From Pseudomonas alcaliphila JAB1 (GTDB taxonomy: Bacteria > Pseudomonadota > Gammaproteobacteria > Pseudomonadales > Pseudomonadaceae), in NCBI RefSeq assembly GCF_001941865.1, contig NZ_CP016162.1, forward strand, positions 1,612,001-1,676,000: DNA of 64,000 bases, in the 5' to 3' direction. Within the stretch, counting starts at the first letter, position 1. Each line of letters starts with the position of its first letter. Under the pieces are notes generated by a model. The model did no database searches. It was not told the origin of the DNA and worked only from the letters and a program-made list of their open reading frames with translations. This document shows, in pieces, positions 36,639-46,522 of this stretch. Both the position numbers and the translations under genes were made by a program.

Positions 36639-38006
36639 ATGGGCCTGGTCCTGATTCTGGTGGCACTGATCGCGTTCATCGTGCTGTCCACTACCCGTTT
36701 GAAATTGCACCCTTTCCTGGCGTTGCTGGCCGCTGCACTGATCGCCGGCTTCGCCTACCAGCTGCCCGGCGGCGAAATCATCAAGACCATGACGGCCGGC
36801 TTTGGCGGCATTCTCGGTTATATCGGTATCGTCATCGTTCTCGGCACCATCATCGGCGTGATCCTCGAACGTAGCGGTGCCGCCATCACCATGGCCGAGA
36901 CGGTGATTCGTCTGCTGGGCCAGCGTTTCCCCACCCTGACCATGTCGATCATCGGCTATCTGGTATCGATTCCGGTGTTCTGCGACTCCGGCTACGTCAT
37001 TCTCAACTCGCTGAAAAATGCCCTGGCCGCGCGCATGAAGGTGTCCGTGGTGGCCATGAGCGTGGCTCTGGCGACCGGCCTGTACGCCACTCACACCTTC
37101 GTGCCGCCAACCCCTGGTCCGATCGCTGCGGCCGGCAACCTGGGTCTGGAAACCTCCCTGGGCCTGGTGATTCTGGTCGGTCTGCTGGTGGCAGCGGTCA
37201 CCGCCGTTGCCGGTATGCTGTGGGCCAACCGTTTCCTCAAGCAGAACGACCACGAATTGCTGGAAGAAGCGCCGAGCGAACTGCTCGCCGATAACGTCGA
37301 TTTCGATGCACTGCGTGCCCGCTATGGCAAGCTGCCCAGCGCCTGGCAGGCATTCGCGCCAATCTTCGTGCCGATCATCCTGATCTGCCTGGGCTCGGTC
37401 GCTGCTTTCCCGAGCAAGCCTTTCGGTACTGGCGCTTTCTTCGACGTGCTCAGTTTCCTCGGTCAGCCGGTTGCCGCGCTGCTGGTAGGCCTGGTGCTGG
37501 CGTGCTCGCTGCTCAAGGGCGAAGGCAAGCGTCAGCAGTTCCATGATCATGTGGCTCACGGCCTGAAAGAGGCGGCGCCGATTCTGTTGATCACCGGTGC
37601 CGGTGGCGCCTTCGGTGCCATTCTCAAGGCTACCGCGCTGACCGGTTATCTGGGCGACACCCTGTCGGCGCTGGGTATCGGCCTGTTCATGCCATTCTTG
37701 GTGGCTGCTGCGCTTAAGAGTGCTCAGGGTTCTTCTACTGTTGCCCTGGTTACCACCTCGGCGATGGTTGCGCCGCTGCTGGGCAATCTGGGGCTCGACA
37801 GCGAGATGGGCCGCGTGTTGACCGTGATGGCCATTGGTGCGGGTGCGATGACCGTTTCTCACGCCAATGACAGCTTCTTCTGGGTCGTGACCCAGTTCAG
37901 CCGTATGAAAGTGGCGACCGCTTACCGTGCCCAGACCATGGCGACCCTGATCCAGGGTATTGCCGGTATGGCCGCTGTCTGGCTGCTGAGCCTGGTTTTG
38001 CTGTAA
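36639..38006 (+). CDS. GntP family gluconate/glycerate permease
   Basis: 455 aa from ATG 36639 (MGLVLILVALIAFIVLSTTR), with GAGGAG 8 bases upstream. About 12-14 transmembrane helices. The family motif VCDSGYVIL-type region reads SIPVFCDSGYVILNSLKNA, and THTFVPPTPGPIAAAGNLG is a hallmark of GntP transporters. It sits between cdaR and glycerate kinase, which points to D-glycerate rather than gluconate as substrate; this is inference from context. Confidence 0.92.
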   Translation: MGLVLILVALIAFIVLSTTRLKLHPFLALLAAALIAGFAYQLPGGEIIKTMTAGFGGILGYIGIVIVLGTIIGVILERSGAAITMAETVIRLLGQRFPTLTMSIIGYLVSIPVFCDSGYVILNSLKNALAARMKVSVVAMSVALATGLYATHTFVPPTPGPIAAAGNLGLETSLGLVILVGLLVAAVTAVAGMLWANRFLKQNDHELLEEAPSELLADNVDFDALRARYGKLPSAWQAFAPIFVPIILICLGSVAAFPSKPFGTGAFFDVLSFLGQPVAALLVGLVLACSLLKGEGKRQQFHDHVAHGLKEAAPILLITGAGGAFGAILKATALTGYLGDTLSALGIGLFMPFLVAAALKSAQGSSTVALVTTSAMVAPLLGNLGLDSEMGRVLTVMAIGAGAMTVSHANDSFFWVVTQFSRMKVATAYRAQTMATLIQGIAGMAAVWLLSLVLL

Positions 38007-38061
38007 TCCTGCTTTACCAGCAGGCGGCTATGGTCGCCTGCCTCCTTTCGAGGTACCTACC

Positions 38062-39195
38062 ATGAAAATCGTCATTGCTCCTGATTCCTTCAAGGAGAGC
38101 CTCAGCGCACCCGACGTGGCCGCTGCTATTGCCCGCGGTTGGCAGCAGGTGTTTCCCGAGGCCGAGTGTTTGCTGCGACCAATGGCCGATGGCGGCGAGG
38201 GTACGGTCGATGCGTTGCTGGCCGCCGTGGGTGGCGAGCGCCGTGAGCGTGAGGTGCGTGGTCCCATGGGTGAGCCGGTCAAGGCGCATTGGGGCTGGCT
38301 GGGGCAGGGCACCGCGGTCATCGAGATGGCGGCTGCCAGCGGCCTGCACTGGGTGCCGCGTGAACAGCGCGATGCCCGTCTGGCCAGCAGCTTCGGCACT
38401 GGCGAGCTGATCCGTGAGGCGCTGGATGCCGGTGCTACGCGAATCATCCTGGGGCTGGGCGGCAGTGCTACCAATGACGCCGGTGTTGGCCTGTTACAGG
38501 CGCTGGGGATGCGTTTTCTCGATGCCCAGGGGCGGGAGCTGGCGCCGGGCGGTGCGGCTTTGGCCGGTCTCGACCAGCTTGATCTGAGCGGGCTCGATGC
38601 ACGTTTGCTCAAGGTGCAGATCGAGGTCGCCGCCGATGTTGACAATCCCTTGTGCGGGCCACGCGGCGCATCTGCGGTGTTCGGTCCGCAGAAGGGCGCG
38701 ACGCCGGAGCATGTCGCGGAGCTGGATACGGCACTCGGCCGCTTTGCCCGTATCGCAGCGGCGACGCTGGGCGAGGATCATGCCGAGTTTCCCGGTGTGG
38801 GCGCGGCGGGTGGTCTCGGTTTCGCTGCTCGTGCCTTCCTCAAAGCCAGTTTCCGCCCCGGTATCGCGCTGGTGGCCGAATTGTCCGGCCTCGCCGCGGC
38901 GGTGGAGAACGCGGATCTGGTGATTACCGGGGAGGGGCGCATGGATGCCCAGACCCTGCACGGCAAGACACCGGTCGGCGTAGCGCGCGTGGCGCGTGCG
39001 GCTGGGGTGCCGGTCATCGCCTTGTCCGGTAGCCTGGGCGACAACTATCAAGCGCTGTACGAGGCGGGTATCGAAGCTGCATTCAGCCTGGCGCCGGGCC
39101 CGTTGTCCCTGGAGCAGGCGATGGCCGGTGCGGCGGCTGAGTTGCAGGCGCGTACCGCGGATATCGCCCGGCTCTGGCGCCTTGCTCGCTCCTGA
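38062..39195 (+). CDS. Glycerate kinase (GarK/GlxK type)
   Basis: Phosphorylates D-glycerate to 2-phosphoglycerate. 377 aa, standard for the type I glycerate kinase family. The N-terminus MKIVIAPDSFKESLSAPDVA and internal GLGGSATNDAGVGLLQALG are signatures. It lies 55 bp after the GntP permease, so uptake and first metabolic step are in one operon under CdaR. It feeds lower glycolysis. Confidence 0.95.
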   Translation: MKIVIAPDSFKESLSAPDVAAAIARGWQQVFPEAECLLRPMADGGEGTVDALLAAVGGERREREVRGPMGEPVKAHWGWLGQGTAVIEMAAASGLHWVPREQRDARLASSFGTGELIREALDAGATRIILGLGGSATNDAGVGLLQALGMRFLDAQGRELAPGGAALAGLDQLDLSGLDARLLKVQIEVAADVDNPLCGPRGASAVFGPQKGATPEHVAELDTALGRFARIAAATLGEDHAEFPGVGAAGGLGFAARAFLKASFRPGIALVAELSGLAAAVENADLVITGEGRMDAQTLHGKTPVGVARVARAAGVPVIALSGSLGDNYQALYEAGIEAAFSLAPGPLSLEQAMAGAAAELQARTADIARLWRLARS

Positions 39196-39309
39196 CAGGG
39201 CGAACCTGGCTGAACTTGGTCTGTCTGAAATTACTATTGTTCAGGCTCTGTCGTGACAGTTACGCTCGCCCGGCGTCTAATGGATTGAGATACCTCTGGA
39301 GGAATTACT

Positions 39310-39771
39310 ATGCGTAAACCCACTCTGCTCATTACCTCGCTGGCCGCGATGCTGGCCCTCGGGGGCTGTCAGTCCAGCCTGACTGGCGATACCTACAGCC
39401 GCGATGAGGCCCGAGCGGTGCAAACAGTACGCATGGGCACCATCGAATCGCTGCGTCCGGTGAAGATCGAAGGGACCAAGACACCAATCGGTGCGGGTGC
39501 CGGTGCTGTGGTTGGTGGCATCGGTGGTAGTGGCCTCGGTGGTGGGCGCGGCAGTGCGGTCCTGGCTGTGGTCGGTGCCGTTGCCGGTGGTCTGTTGGGC
39601 GCCGCTGCTGAAGAAGGCCTGACCCGGACTCAGGGTGTTGAGATCACCGTGCGTGAGGACGACGGCACCATGCGCGCCTACGTCCAGGAAGTCGAGCCGA
39701 ACCAGGTGTTCCGCGTCGGCGAGCGCGTGCGCATCATGACGGTCAACGGTACCAGCCGCGTTACTCACTGA
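39310..39771 (+). CDS. SlyB/PcP-like glycine-zipper outer membrane lipoprotein
   Basis: 153 aa. Lipobox ALGGC, then a conserved TYSRDEARAVQTVRMGTIES segment, a Gly-zipper 2TM region (GAGAGAVVGGIGGSGLGGGRG...AVAGGLLGAAAEEGL) and a small C-terminal beta domain (EITVREDDGTMRAYVQEVEP). This architecture is that of SlyB. It probably inserts in or near the outer membrane and stabilises it; a specific role here is not known. Confidence 0.9.
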   Translation: MRKPTLLITSLAAMLALGGCQSSLTGDTYSRDEARAVQTVRMGTIESLRPVKIEGTKTPIGAGAGAVVGGIGGSGLGGGRGSAVLAVVGAVAGGLLGAAAEEGLTRTQGVEITVREDDGTMRAYVQEVEPNQVFRVGERVRIMTVNGTSRVTH

Positions 39772-39783
39772 TCGCTACAAGCC

Positions 39784-39816
39784 AGCCGGAGCAGCTTTGG
39801 TTGCTCCGGCTTTTTG
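39784..39816 (+). terminator. Rho-independent terminator after the SlyB-like gene
   Basis: 10-bp stem AGCCGGAGCA/TGCTCCGGCT with an 8-base loop and T5 tail. Confidence 0.9.
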
Positions 39817-40131
39817 TTGCCTGTCATCCCGGGCGACAACTCGCCGGGCTTGCGCAAAAGAAGCGCTCCCGGCAATTTTTTGTGGCCTCGCTATAGTGGT
39901 GGTCGGCTTTCAGCAGCACTTCCAGCCGCCTGCATGTTACCAAGTGTGTTTAACGATAATTCAATGCATGACGTTGTCTTGATAGTTATGGATAATCGGC
40001 CGTTATGCTTGTGCCGACAACAACTTAGCTGAACCGTTGTGGTGCATGAAATATCACCGTCAGGGAGTTGCGACTCCAATTCTCGTCGTTGGGTCAGTTG
40101 ACCTGACGTGCCTGCTTAAGGGGTTTTTCCG
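39817..40131 (+). promoter_or_regulatory. Upstream region of the second Mrp operon
   Basis: 315 bp without a gene. The stretch 39935-40040 is AT-rich compared with its surroundings and is the best place for a promoter (for example TTGATA near 39980 followed 18-19 bp later by TTATGCT). A GGAGT-TGCG-ACTCC hairpin (about 40064-40077) and a GTCAG-TTGAC-CTGAC inverted repeat (about 40093-40107) lie in what would be the leader. Their roles are unknown. Confidence 0.4.
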
Positions 40132-42924
40132 ATGGCGCTTGCGCTGATTGTCGCCTTGCCATTTCTTGGGTTGTTTCTGCCGGTGCTTGCCGATCGGCTT
40201 GGACGCTCCGCCTGTGCCGCGGCTGCGGCTATAGCGCCCATCGTGGCGCTGGTGCTGCTGTTCAGCTACCAGCCTGCGGTGTTCGCAGGTGAGGTGCTGC
40301 GGGTCAAACTGGAGTGGTTGCCGCACCTGGGGCTGAATCTCAGTCTGCGCCTCGATGGCCTGGGCTTTCTGTTTGCCCTGCTGATTCTCGGCATCGGCCT
40401 GCTGGTCATCCTCTACGCGCGCTATTACCTGGCCAAGACCGAGCCCATGGGGCGTTTCTTCGCCTTCCTGCTGCTGTTCATGGGCGCCATGCTCGGCGTG
40501 GTGCTGTCGGAAAACCTGCTGCTGATGCTGATGTTCTGGGAGCTGACCAGCCTGTCGTCGTTCCTGCTGATCGGCTTCTGGGGTTCGCGCTCCGATGCCC
40601 GCAAGGGCGCGCGCATGGCGCTGGCAATCACCGGTGGCGGTGGTCTGGCGCTGCTCGCCGGTATCCTGCTGATCGGCCACATCGCCGGTAGCTTCGAACT
40701 GTCTCAAGTGCTGGCCGCCGGCTACGCGATTCGCGCGCACGAGCTGTATCCGCTGGCGCTGGTGCTGGTACTGCTGGGCGTGTTCACCAAGTCGGCGCAA
40801 TTCCCTTTCCATTTCTGGCTGCCGCACGCGATGGCGGCGCCGACACCGGTATCCGCCTATCTGCACTCGGCGACCATGGTCAAGGCCGGGGTCTTCCTGC
40901 TGGCGCGTCTGTACCCAGCGCTGGCCGGTTCCGAGTGGTGGTTCTACATCGTCAGCCTGACCGGCCTGGCCACCTTGCTGGTGGGCGCCGGTATGGCGCT
41001 GTTCCAGCATGACCTGAAGGGCCTGCTGGCGTATTCGACCATCAGCCACCTCGGCCTGATCACCCTGCTGTTCGGCCTGGATACCCAGCTAGCGGCTGTG
41101 GCGGCGGTGTTCCACATCATCAACCACGCGACCTTCAAGGCTTCGCTGTTCATGGCTGCCGGCATCATCGACCACGAAACCGGTAGCCGCGACATGCGGC
41201 GAATAAACGGCTTGTGGAAGTACATGCCGCATACGGCGGTGCTGGCGATGGTAGCGGCTTCGGCCATGGCTGGCGTGCCGCTGCTCAACGGCTTTTTGAG
41301 CAAGGAGATGTTCTTCACCGAAACCTTGCACCAGCACCTGCTGGGCGGTTTCAACTGGGTGATTCCGGCTGCCGCGACCCTGGCCGGCGTGTTCTCGGTG
41401 GCCTACTCGCTGCGCTTCATCCATGACGTATTCTTCAACGGCGAGCCGATCGACCTGCCCAAGTACCCGCCGCACGAGCCACCGCGCTACATGAAAGTGC
41501 CGGTTGAGGTGCTGGTGTTCCTCTGCCTGCTGGTCGGCATCGTGCCAGCCTACACGGTAGCGCCATTGTTGGCCGCCGCCGCCGCTTCGACCCTGGGTGG
41601 CGAGCTGCCTGAGTACAGCCTGGCTGTCTGGCACGGCTTCAACCTGCCGCTGCTGATGAGTTTCGTTGCGCTGTTCGGTGGGATCATCGTCTACACCTGC
41701 CGCAAACCGCTGTTCCGCTGGTACGAGGGGCTGCCCAACCTGGATGCCAAGGATGCCTTTGACCAGGTGGTGCGTTACATGACGCGCCTGTCCGTGCGCA
41801 TCACCGTGCTGCTGGAAAGCGGCTCGCAGCAGCGCTATCTGGCCTGGATGCTGGGCAGTGCCCTGACTCTGGTGATCATCGCGCTGTCGCCGCTCGAGCA
41901 GTTGGCCGGTAGCGTGCCGATGACCCCGCTCGATCCGATGACCGTCACCGGCATGCTGATTCTGATGCTGACTGCGGTGCTCACCGTGGTTTTCCACCGG
42001 CGCCGTCTGGTGGCACTGATGATTCTCAGCGCTGCAGGTCTGATGGTGGCGCTGGCCTTTGCCCGCTTCTCCGCCCCGGATCTGGCGCTGACTCAGCTGT
42101 CGGTGGAAGTGGTGACCATCATCCTGCTGATGCTCACCCTGTACTTCATGAGCGATCGCACTCCCGCGGAGTCGAGCAGCTTGCGTGGCCTGCGTGATCT
42201 GGTCCTGGCGCTTGGCAGCGGCACCATGGTGGCGATGCTGACCTACGCCGTGTTGACCCGTCCTTACCAGAGCATTTCCTCGTTCTTCCTCGAGAACAGT
42301 GTCTCCGGGGGCGGCGGTACCAATGTGGTCAACGTGATCCTGGTGGACTTCCGCGGTTTCGATACCCTGGGTGAGATCACCGTGCTGGCGATTGCCGGTA
42401 TCGGTATCTATGCGCTGCTGTACGGCCTGCACCTGCCGCATCCGACCCACGACAAGAACGGTCGTCCGTGGTCCACCGATGCGCACCCGATGATTCTCGA
42501 CATGCTGTCGCGTGCCATGTTGCCGATGGCGTTGCTGGTGTCCGCGTTTATCTTCCTGCGCGGGCACAACCTGCCGGGTGGCGGCTTCATTGCCGGCTTG
42601 ATCACCTCGGTGGCGCTGATCCTGCAGTACATCTCCCACGGCGTAACCTGGACCCAGGAGCGTCTGAAGTTCAGCTATCACGCCACCGCCGGTTGGGGCG
42701 TGCTGATCGCCGGGTTGACCGGCCTGGGCAGTTGGGCCTTCGGCTCGCCGTTCCTGACCTCGGCCTTCGATCACTTCCATATTCCGCTGATCGGCGAAAT
42801 CGAGCTGGCCACCGCCATCCTCTTCGATCTTGGGGTGTATCTGGCTGTTGTCGGCGCCACCCTGCTGATTCTTTCCAATATCGGCCATGTCAGTCAGGAC
42901 GAGTCGTGCAAGGAGGTCATCTGA
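40132..42924 (+). CDS. mnhA: Mrp cation/proton antiporter fused subunit A/B (operon 2)
   Basis: 930 aa. MnhA (NuoL-like) core with [40 protein letters not shown] and [20 protein letters not shown], then a C-terminal MnhB domain ([36 protein letters not shown]). Same fused layout as the 906-aa protein at 27190-29910. The two differ at many positions, so this is an old paralogue, not a recent copy. First gene of a complete A/B-C-D-E-F-G operon. Ion specificity (Na+ or K+) cannot be read from the sequence; PhaA-type K+ antiporters have this organisation too. Confidence 0.95.
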   Translation: MALALIVALPFLGLFLPVLADRLGRSACAAAAAIAPIVALVLLFSYQPAVFAGEVLRVKLEWLPHLGLNLSLRLDGLGFLFALLILGIGLLVILYARYYLAKTEPMGRFFAFLLLFMGAMLGVVLSENLLLMLMFWELTSLSSFLLIGFWGSRSDARKGARMALAITGGGGLALLAGILLIGHIAGSFELSQVLAAGYAIRAHELYPLALVLVLLGVFTKSAQFPFHFWLPHAMAAPTPVSAYLHSATMVKAGVFLLARLYPALAGSEWWFYIVSLTGLATLLVGAGMALFQHDLKGLLAYSTISHLGLITLLFGLDTQLAAVAAVFHIINHATFKASLFMAAGIIDHETGSRDMRRINGLWKYMPHTAVLAMVAASAMAGVPLLNGFLSKEMFFTETLHQHLLGGFNWVIPAAATLAGVFSVAYSLRFIHDVFFNGEPIDLPKYPPHEPPRYMKVPVEVLVFLCLLVGIVPAYTVAPLLAAAAASTLGGELPEYSLAVWHGFNLPLLMSFVALFGGIIVYTCRKPLFRWYEGLPNLDAKDAFDQVVRYMTRLSVRITVLLESGSQQRYLAWMLGSALTLVIIALSPLEQLAGSVPMTPLDPMTVTGMLILMLTAVLTVVFHRRRLVALMILSAAGLMVALAFARFSAPDLALTQLSVEVVTIILLMLTLYFMSDRTPAESSSLRGLRDLVLALGSGTMVAMLTYAVLTRPYQSISSFFLENSVSGGGGTNVVNVILVDFRGFDTLGEITVLAIAGIGIYALLYGLHLPHPTHDKNGRPWSTDAHPMILDMLSRAMLPMALLVSAFIFLRGHNLPGGGFIAGLITSVALILQYISHGVTWTQERLKFSYHATAGWGVLIAGLTGLGSWAFGSPFLTSAFDHFHIPLIGEIELATAILFDLGVYLAVVGATLLILSNIGHVSQDESCKEVI

Positions 42925-42925
42925 T

Positions 42926-43255
42926 ATGGAGGCAGTATTCGCAATCACCCTCGGGGTGCTGACTGCCAGCGGCGTCTACCTGCTGCTGCGGGCGCGCATC
43001 TTCCCGGTAGTGATGGGGCTGACCCTGATCTCTTATGCGGTGAATCTGTTCATCTTCTCCACCGGCCGTCTCGGCACGGGTGTGCCGGCGGTGATCGGCA
43101 AGAGCGCCGAGTACGGTGACCCACTGCCGCAGGCGCTGGTGCTCACCGCCATCGTCATTGGCTTCGCCATGACGGCGTTCGTCGTGGTGTTGGCCCTGCG
43201 TGGCATGGGCGAACTGAAAACCGATCACGTCGATGGCGAGGAGCCGCGCGCATGA
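42926..43255 (+). CDS. mnhC: Mrp cation/proton antiporter subunit C (operon 2)
   Basis: 109 aa from ATG 42926 (MEAVFAITLGVLTASGVYLL). Three helices, NuoK-like, with the signature YGDPLPQALVLTAIVIGFAM. Starts 1 bp after the mnhA stop and overlaps mnhD by 4 bases. It lacks the His/Asp-rich tail of its operon-1 paralogue. Confidence 0.94.
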   Translation: MEAVFAITLGVLTASGVYLLLRARIFPVVMGLTLISYAVNLFIFSTGRLGTGVPAVIGKSAEYGDPLPQALVLTAIVIGFAMTAFVVVLALRGMGELKTDHVDGEEPRA

Positions 43256-44763
43256 GTCACGCCATCATCCTCCCCATTCTGTTGCCGATGTTCATCGGCG
43301 CGTTGTTGCTGGTCGGTCACGGCTGGTCGCGTGACGTGAAGCGGGGTATTTCCCTGGTCGGCTGCCTGGCGCTGCTGCCGGTGTGCCTGTATCTGGTGCT
43401 GTTGGCCGGTGAGGGGCAGTTGCAGGTATATGCCCTGGGTAACTGGGTTGCGCCGTTCGGCATCATGCTGCTGCTCGACCGCTTCAACGCTGCGCTGCTG
43501 TTGCTCACCGCGTTGCTCGCCTGCTTCGCCCTGATCTACGCCTGCCGTGGCGACGATGAGCGTGGGCCGAACTTCCATGCGCTGTTCCAGTTTCAACTGC
43601 TGGGCATCAACGGTGCGTTCCTGACCGCCGACCTGTTCAACCTGTTCGTGTTCTTCGAGATCCTGCTGATCTCCTCTTATGCACTGCTGCTGCATGGCAA
43701 CCGCGCCAATCAGGTCAAGGCGGGCGTGCATTACGTGGTGCTCAACCTGCTGGGCTCTTCGTTCTTCCTGATCGGCGTCAGCCTGCTGTATGGCCTGACC
43801 GGCACCCTGAACATGCCGGACCTGGCGGCGCGGGTGGCCAGCGCCGACGTTGCCGACGCACCGCTGATCAAGGCGGCTGCCTATCTGCTGCTGATCGTTT
43901 TCGGTCTCAAGGCCGCCGTGCTGCCGCTGTGCTTCTGGCTGCCGCGCGCCTATGCCGCAGCGCCCGCTTCGGTGGCGGCGTTGTTCGCAATCATGACCAA
44001 GGTGGGCTTCTACGCCGTCGTTCGCGTGTTCACTCTGGTGTTCGGCGAAGAGGCCGGGCCGCTGGCCAATCTTGGCCATGAACTGCTCTGGTGGCTGGCC
44101 CTGCCGACCATTGCCTTCGGTGTGATTGGCGCTCTGGGAGCGCGACAGTTGCAGGCGTTGCTGGCCTATCTGGTGGTGGTCTCGGTGGGTACGCTGATGG
44201 CAGGTTTCGCTATGGGCAGCCCGGCGGCGCTGAGCGCGGCGCTCTACTACATGCTGCACAGCACGCTGATCAGCGCGGCGTTGTTCCTGCTGGCCGGCCT
44301 GGTGGTCGCCCAGCGTGACAGCGCCGGCGGCGACCTGCAGCAGGAGCGCGTGCTGCGCCAGCCGCTGGTGCTGGGCTGCATGTTCTTCTTCGCGTCGATT
44401 TCCGTGGCCGGGTTGCCGCCGTTCTCCGGGTTCCTCGGCAAGATGCTGCTACTGCGCGCCGCGGAGCCTGGCTGGCAAGCCTGGAGCCTGTGGCCGGTGG
44501 TGCTGATCGGCGGGCTGCTGACACTGGTGGCGCTGAGCCGCGCTGGTACCAGTCTGTTCTGGTTGGGCCAGCAAACGGATGGCCAGCCCTCGACAGCCCA
44601 ACCGGCTGACCGGGTGAGCCTCCTGGCAGCGCTGGGCTTGTTGCTGGCCAGCCCGCTGCTGATGATCGCCGCTGCTCCGATAATGGCGTATCTGGAGGCG
44701 GCTGCGGCGCAGTTGCTCGATCTGCAACCCTATCTGTCGATCATCGCCGGAGGTGCGGCATGA
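43252..44763 (+). CDS. mnhD: Mrp cation/proton antiporter subunit D (operon 2)
   Basis: 503 aa, about 14 helices, NuoM/N-like. Conserved NLFVFFEILLISSYALLLHG with the helix-5 Glu and the FGLKAAVLPLCFWLPRAYAA segment with its Lys. Overlaps mnhC and mnhE by 4 bases each. Paralogue of 25293-26789. Confidence 0.95.
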   Translation: MSHAIILPILLPMFIGALLLVGHGWSRDVKRGISLVGCLALLPVCLYLVLLAGEGQLQVYALGNWVAPFGIMLLLDRFNAALLLLTALLACFALIYACRGDDERGPNFHALFQFQLLGINGAFLTADLFNLFVFFEILLISSYALLLHGNRANQVKAGVHYVVLNLLGSSFFLIGVSLLYGLTGTLNMPDLAARVASADVADAPLIKAAAYLLLIVFGLKAAVLPLCFWLPRAYAAAPASVAALFAIMTKVGFYAVVRVFTLVFGEEAGPLANLGHELLWWLALPTIAFGVIGALGARQLQALLAYLVVVSVGTLMAGFAMGSPAALSAALYYMLHSTLISAALFLLAGLVVAQRDSAGGDLQQERVLRQPLVLGCMFFFASISVAGLPPFSGFLGKMLLLRAAEPGWQAWSLWPVVLIGGLLTLVALSRAGTSLFWLGQQTDGQPSTAQPADRVSLLAALGLLLASPLLMIAAAPIMAYLEAAAAQLLDLQPYLSIIAGGAA

Positions 44764-45257
44764 GGCGTTTCTTCCCCCACCCGCGGATGATGCTGGTGCT
44801 GACGGTGCTCTGGCTGCTGCTGGTCAACACCCTCAACCTGGGGCATATCCTGCTGGGGCTGTTTCTGGGCTGGTCGATCGTGCACCTGTGCGGCGATTTC
44901 CTGCTGACCGTGCCGAAAGTACGCAAGCCCCTGGGGTTGCTGCTGTTTATCGGCAAGGTGTTCTACGACATCGTGGTTGCCAATCTACAGGTGGTGAAAC
45001 TGGTATTGGGGCCGAAATCGCGCCTCGAGCCGGCATTCGTCGAGGTACCGGTCGAGATCGAGGATGAGTTCGTGCTGTCGGCCCTGGCCTGCATCATTTC
45101 GCTGACCCCCGGCACGGTTTCTGCCGGCCTCAGCTCCGACCACAAGACACTGCTGCTGCACGGGCTCAACGTGCCGGATCGCGACGAGCTGATCGCCGAG
45201 GTCAAGAGTCGCTACGAAAAGCCGCTGCTGGAGATTTTCGAATGCTCGAGAACGTAG
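44760..45257 (+). CDS. mnhE: Mrp cation/proton antiporter subunit E (operon 2)
   Basis: 165 aa. N-terminal helices are followed by the family motif LACIISLTPGTVSAGLSSDH and HGLNVPDRDELIAEV. Overlaps mnhD by 4 bases and mnhF by 16 bases, a longer overlap than elsewhere in either operon. Confidence 0.94.
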   Translation: MRRFFPHPRMMLVLTVLWLLLVNTLNLGHILLGLFLGWSIVHLCGDFLLTVPKVRKPLGLLLFIGKVFYDIVVANLQVVKLVLGPKSRLEPAFVEVPVEIEDEFVLSALACIISLTPGTVSAGLSSDHKTLLLHGLNVPDRDELIAEVKSRYEKPLLEIFECSRT

Positions 45258-45511
45258 TCTTTCTGTGCATGGGCATCCTCACGCTGGCCATGCTGCTCAA
45301 TGTCGCGCGTCTGGTCGAAGGGCCGAGCGTGGTGGATCGCGTACTGGCCCTGGATACCCTGTACATCAACGCCTTGGCGCTGATCGTGCTGTTCGGCATC
45401 TGGCTGGCATCGGATCTGTTCTTCGAGGCCGCGCTGCTGATCGCGGTGATGGGCTTCGTCGGCACGGTCGCAGTGGGTAAACACCTGCTGCACGGCGACA
45501 TCATCGATTAA
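45242..45511 (+). CDS. mnhF: Mrp cation/proton antiporter subunit F (operon 2)
   Basis: 89 aa, three helices, with the conserved RLVEGPSVVDRVLALDTLYI. Starts inside the end of mnhE. Shorter than the operon-1 paralogue because it lacks the charged C-terminal tail. Confidence 0.93.
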   Translation: MLENVVFLCMGILTLAMLLNVARLVEGPSVVDRVLALDTLYINALALIVLFGIWLASDLFFEAALLIAVMGFVGTVAVGKHLLHGDIID

Positions 45512-45523
45512 GAGGGAATGACC

Positions 45524-45862
45524 ATGCCATTCTGGCTGGAACTGTTGATTTGCGCCTGCCTGATCCTAGGCAGCCTGTTCGCCCTGGTGGGTGCCATCGG
45601 GCTGTATCGGCTACCGGATTTCTTCACGCGCCTGCACGGGCCGACCAAGGCCACGACGTTGGGCGTCGGCGCTACGCTGATCGCGTCGATGCTGTTCTTC
45701 GCGCACCACACCGGCAACCTCAGCCTGCACGAACTGCTGATTACCCTGTTTCTGTTCCTCACTGCACCGGTCAGTGCACATATCCTGTCCAAGGCCGCGA
45801 TGCAGCAGAAGGTCGAGTTGACCGAGCGCACCCGTGGCCAGCCCTGGGACGACGATCACTGA
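45524..45862 (+). CDS. mnhG: Mrp cation/proton antiporter subunit G (operon 2)
   Basis: 112 aa from ATG 45524 (MPFWLELLICACLILGSLFA), preferred over ATG 45518 because GAGGG then sits at normal spacing. Contains the family motif LVGAIGLYRLPDFFTRLHGP and a charged C-terminus (ERTRGQPWDDDH). Last gene of the operon. Confidence 0.92.
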   Translation: MPFWLELLICACLILGSLFALVGAIGLYRLPDFFTRLHGPTKATTLGVGATLIASMLFFAHHTGNLSLHELLITLFLFLTAPVSAHILSKAAMQQKVELTERTRGQPWDDDH

Positions 45863-45970
45863 TCCACTGTCAGGCATTTCTCGCGCCTGGCTGTAGCTGT
45901 CGCCAGGTAATTGCCCGCTCTAGACTGCGCTCTTGAATCAGACGGCGTACTGCGTCAGGGGAGTCAGGAG

Positions 45971-46486
45971 ATGAGCGAGCTGGTCATTCGTCAGGCCTGT
46001 GTCGAGGATATCGAGGCGCTCTGCGCGCTGATTCTCGAGCATGGGCCCAACCCCTGGAATCATCTGCCCGAAGCCGAGGTTCGTCAGCACCTGCAGGGTA
46101 TTGCGGCAAATACGACCTTGGCCGTGCTGGCCGAGGAGCAGGGGCAACTGCTGGGGTTCGTCAGTTATCGCCTGACCCAGGATTTCGCTGCTCATCAACC
46201 TGCCGCGCGTGCCGGGCAGGTGCATGGCTACATCTGCGAAGCGGTGGTGCATCGCGATTGCGTCGGACGAGGATTGGGCGCGCGTCTTCTGCGCGAGGCC
46301 GTCACCGAGCTGTGGCGGCTGGGCGTCAGCGATATCTATATCGATCGTCACGAAGAGAATGCGGCATCGGCAGGGATGATGCGCAAGGCCGGTTTCAGTG
46401 TGCTGCTGACCTATGCCGACCCGGCGCGTCGACCGAATGGTTCGCGGCGTTCGACCCTTTGTTGCCAGCGCCGCGAGGATCTTTGA
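45971..46486 (+). CDS. GNAT family N-acetyltransferase
   Basis: 171 aa from ATG 45971 (MSELVIRQACVEDIEALCAL). The acetyl-CoA pyrophosphate-binding motif is GRGLGARLLREAV (motif A, about 97-109), preceded by the beta-4 strand YICEAVVHRD. The final helix/strand (NAASAGMMRKAGFSVLLTY) is typical. Acceptor substrate unknown. It stands alone after the Mrp operon, with the tandem repeat downstream. Confidence 0.88.
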   Translation: MSELVIRQACVEDIEALCALILEHGPNPWNHLPEAEVRQHLQGIAANTTLAVLAEEQGQLLGFVSYRLTQDFAAHQPAARAGQVHGYICEAVVHRDCVGRGLGARLLREAVTELWRLGVSDIYIDRHEENAASAGMMRKAGFSVLLTYADPARRPNGSRRSTLCCQRREDL

Positions 46487-46522
46487 TGCTTCTGCGGCTG
46501 GGCGCTATCACGACTGACGGAT

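Noticed and set aside
39980..40010. Sigma-70 promoter as a firm call for the second Mrp operon
   Set aside because: TTGATA and TTATGCT are spaced 18-19 bp, one or two too many; kept only as part of the regulatory-region entry.
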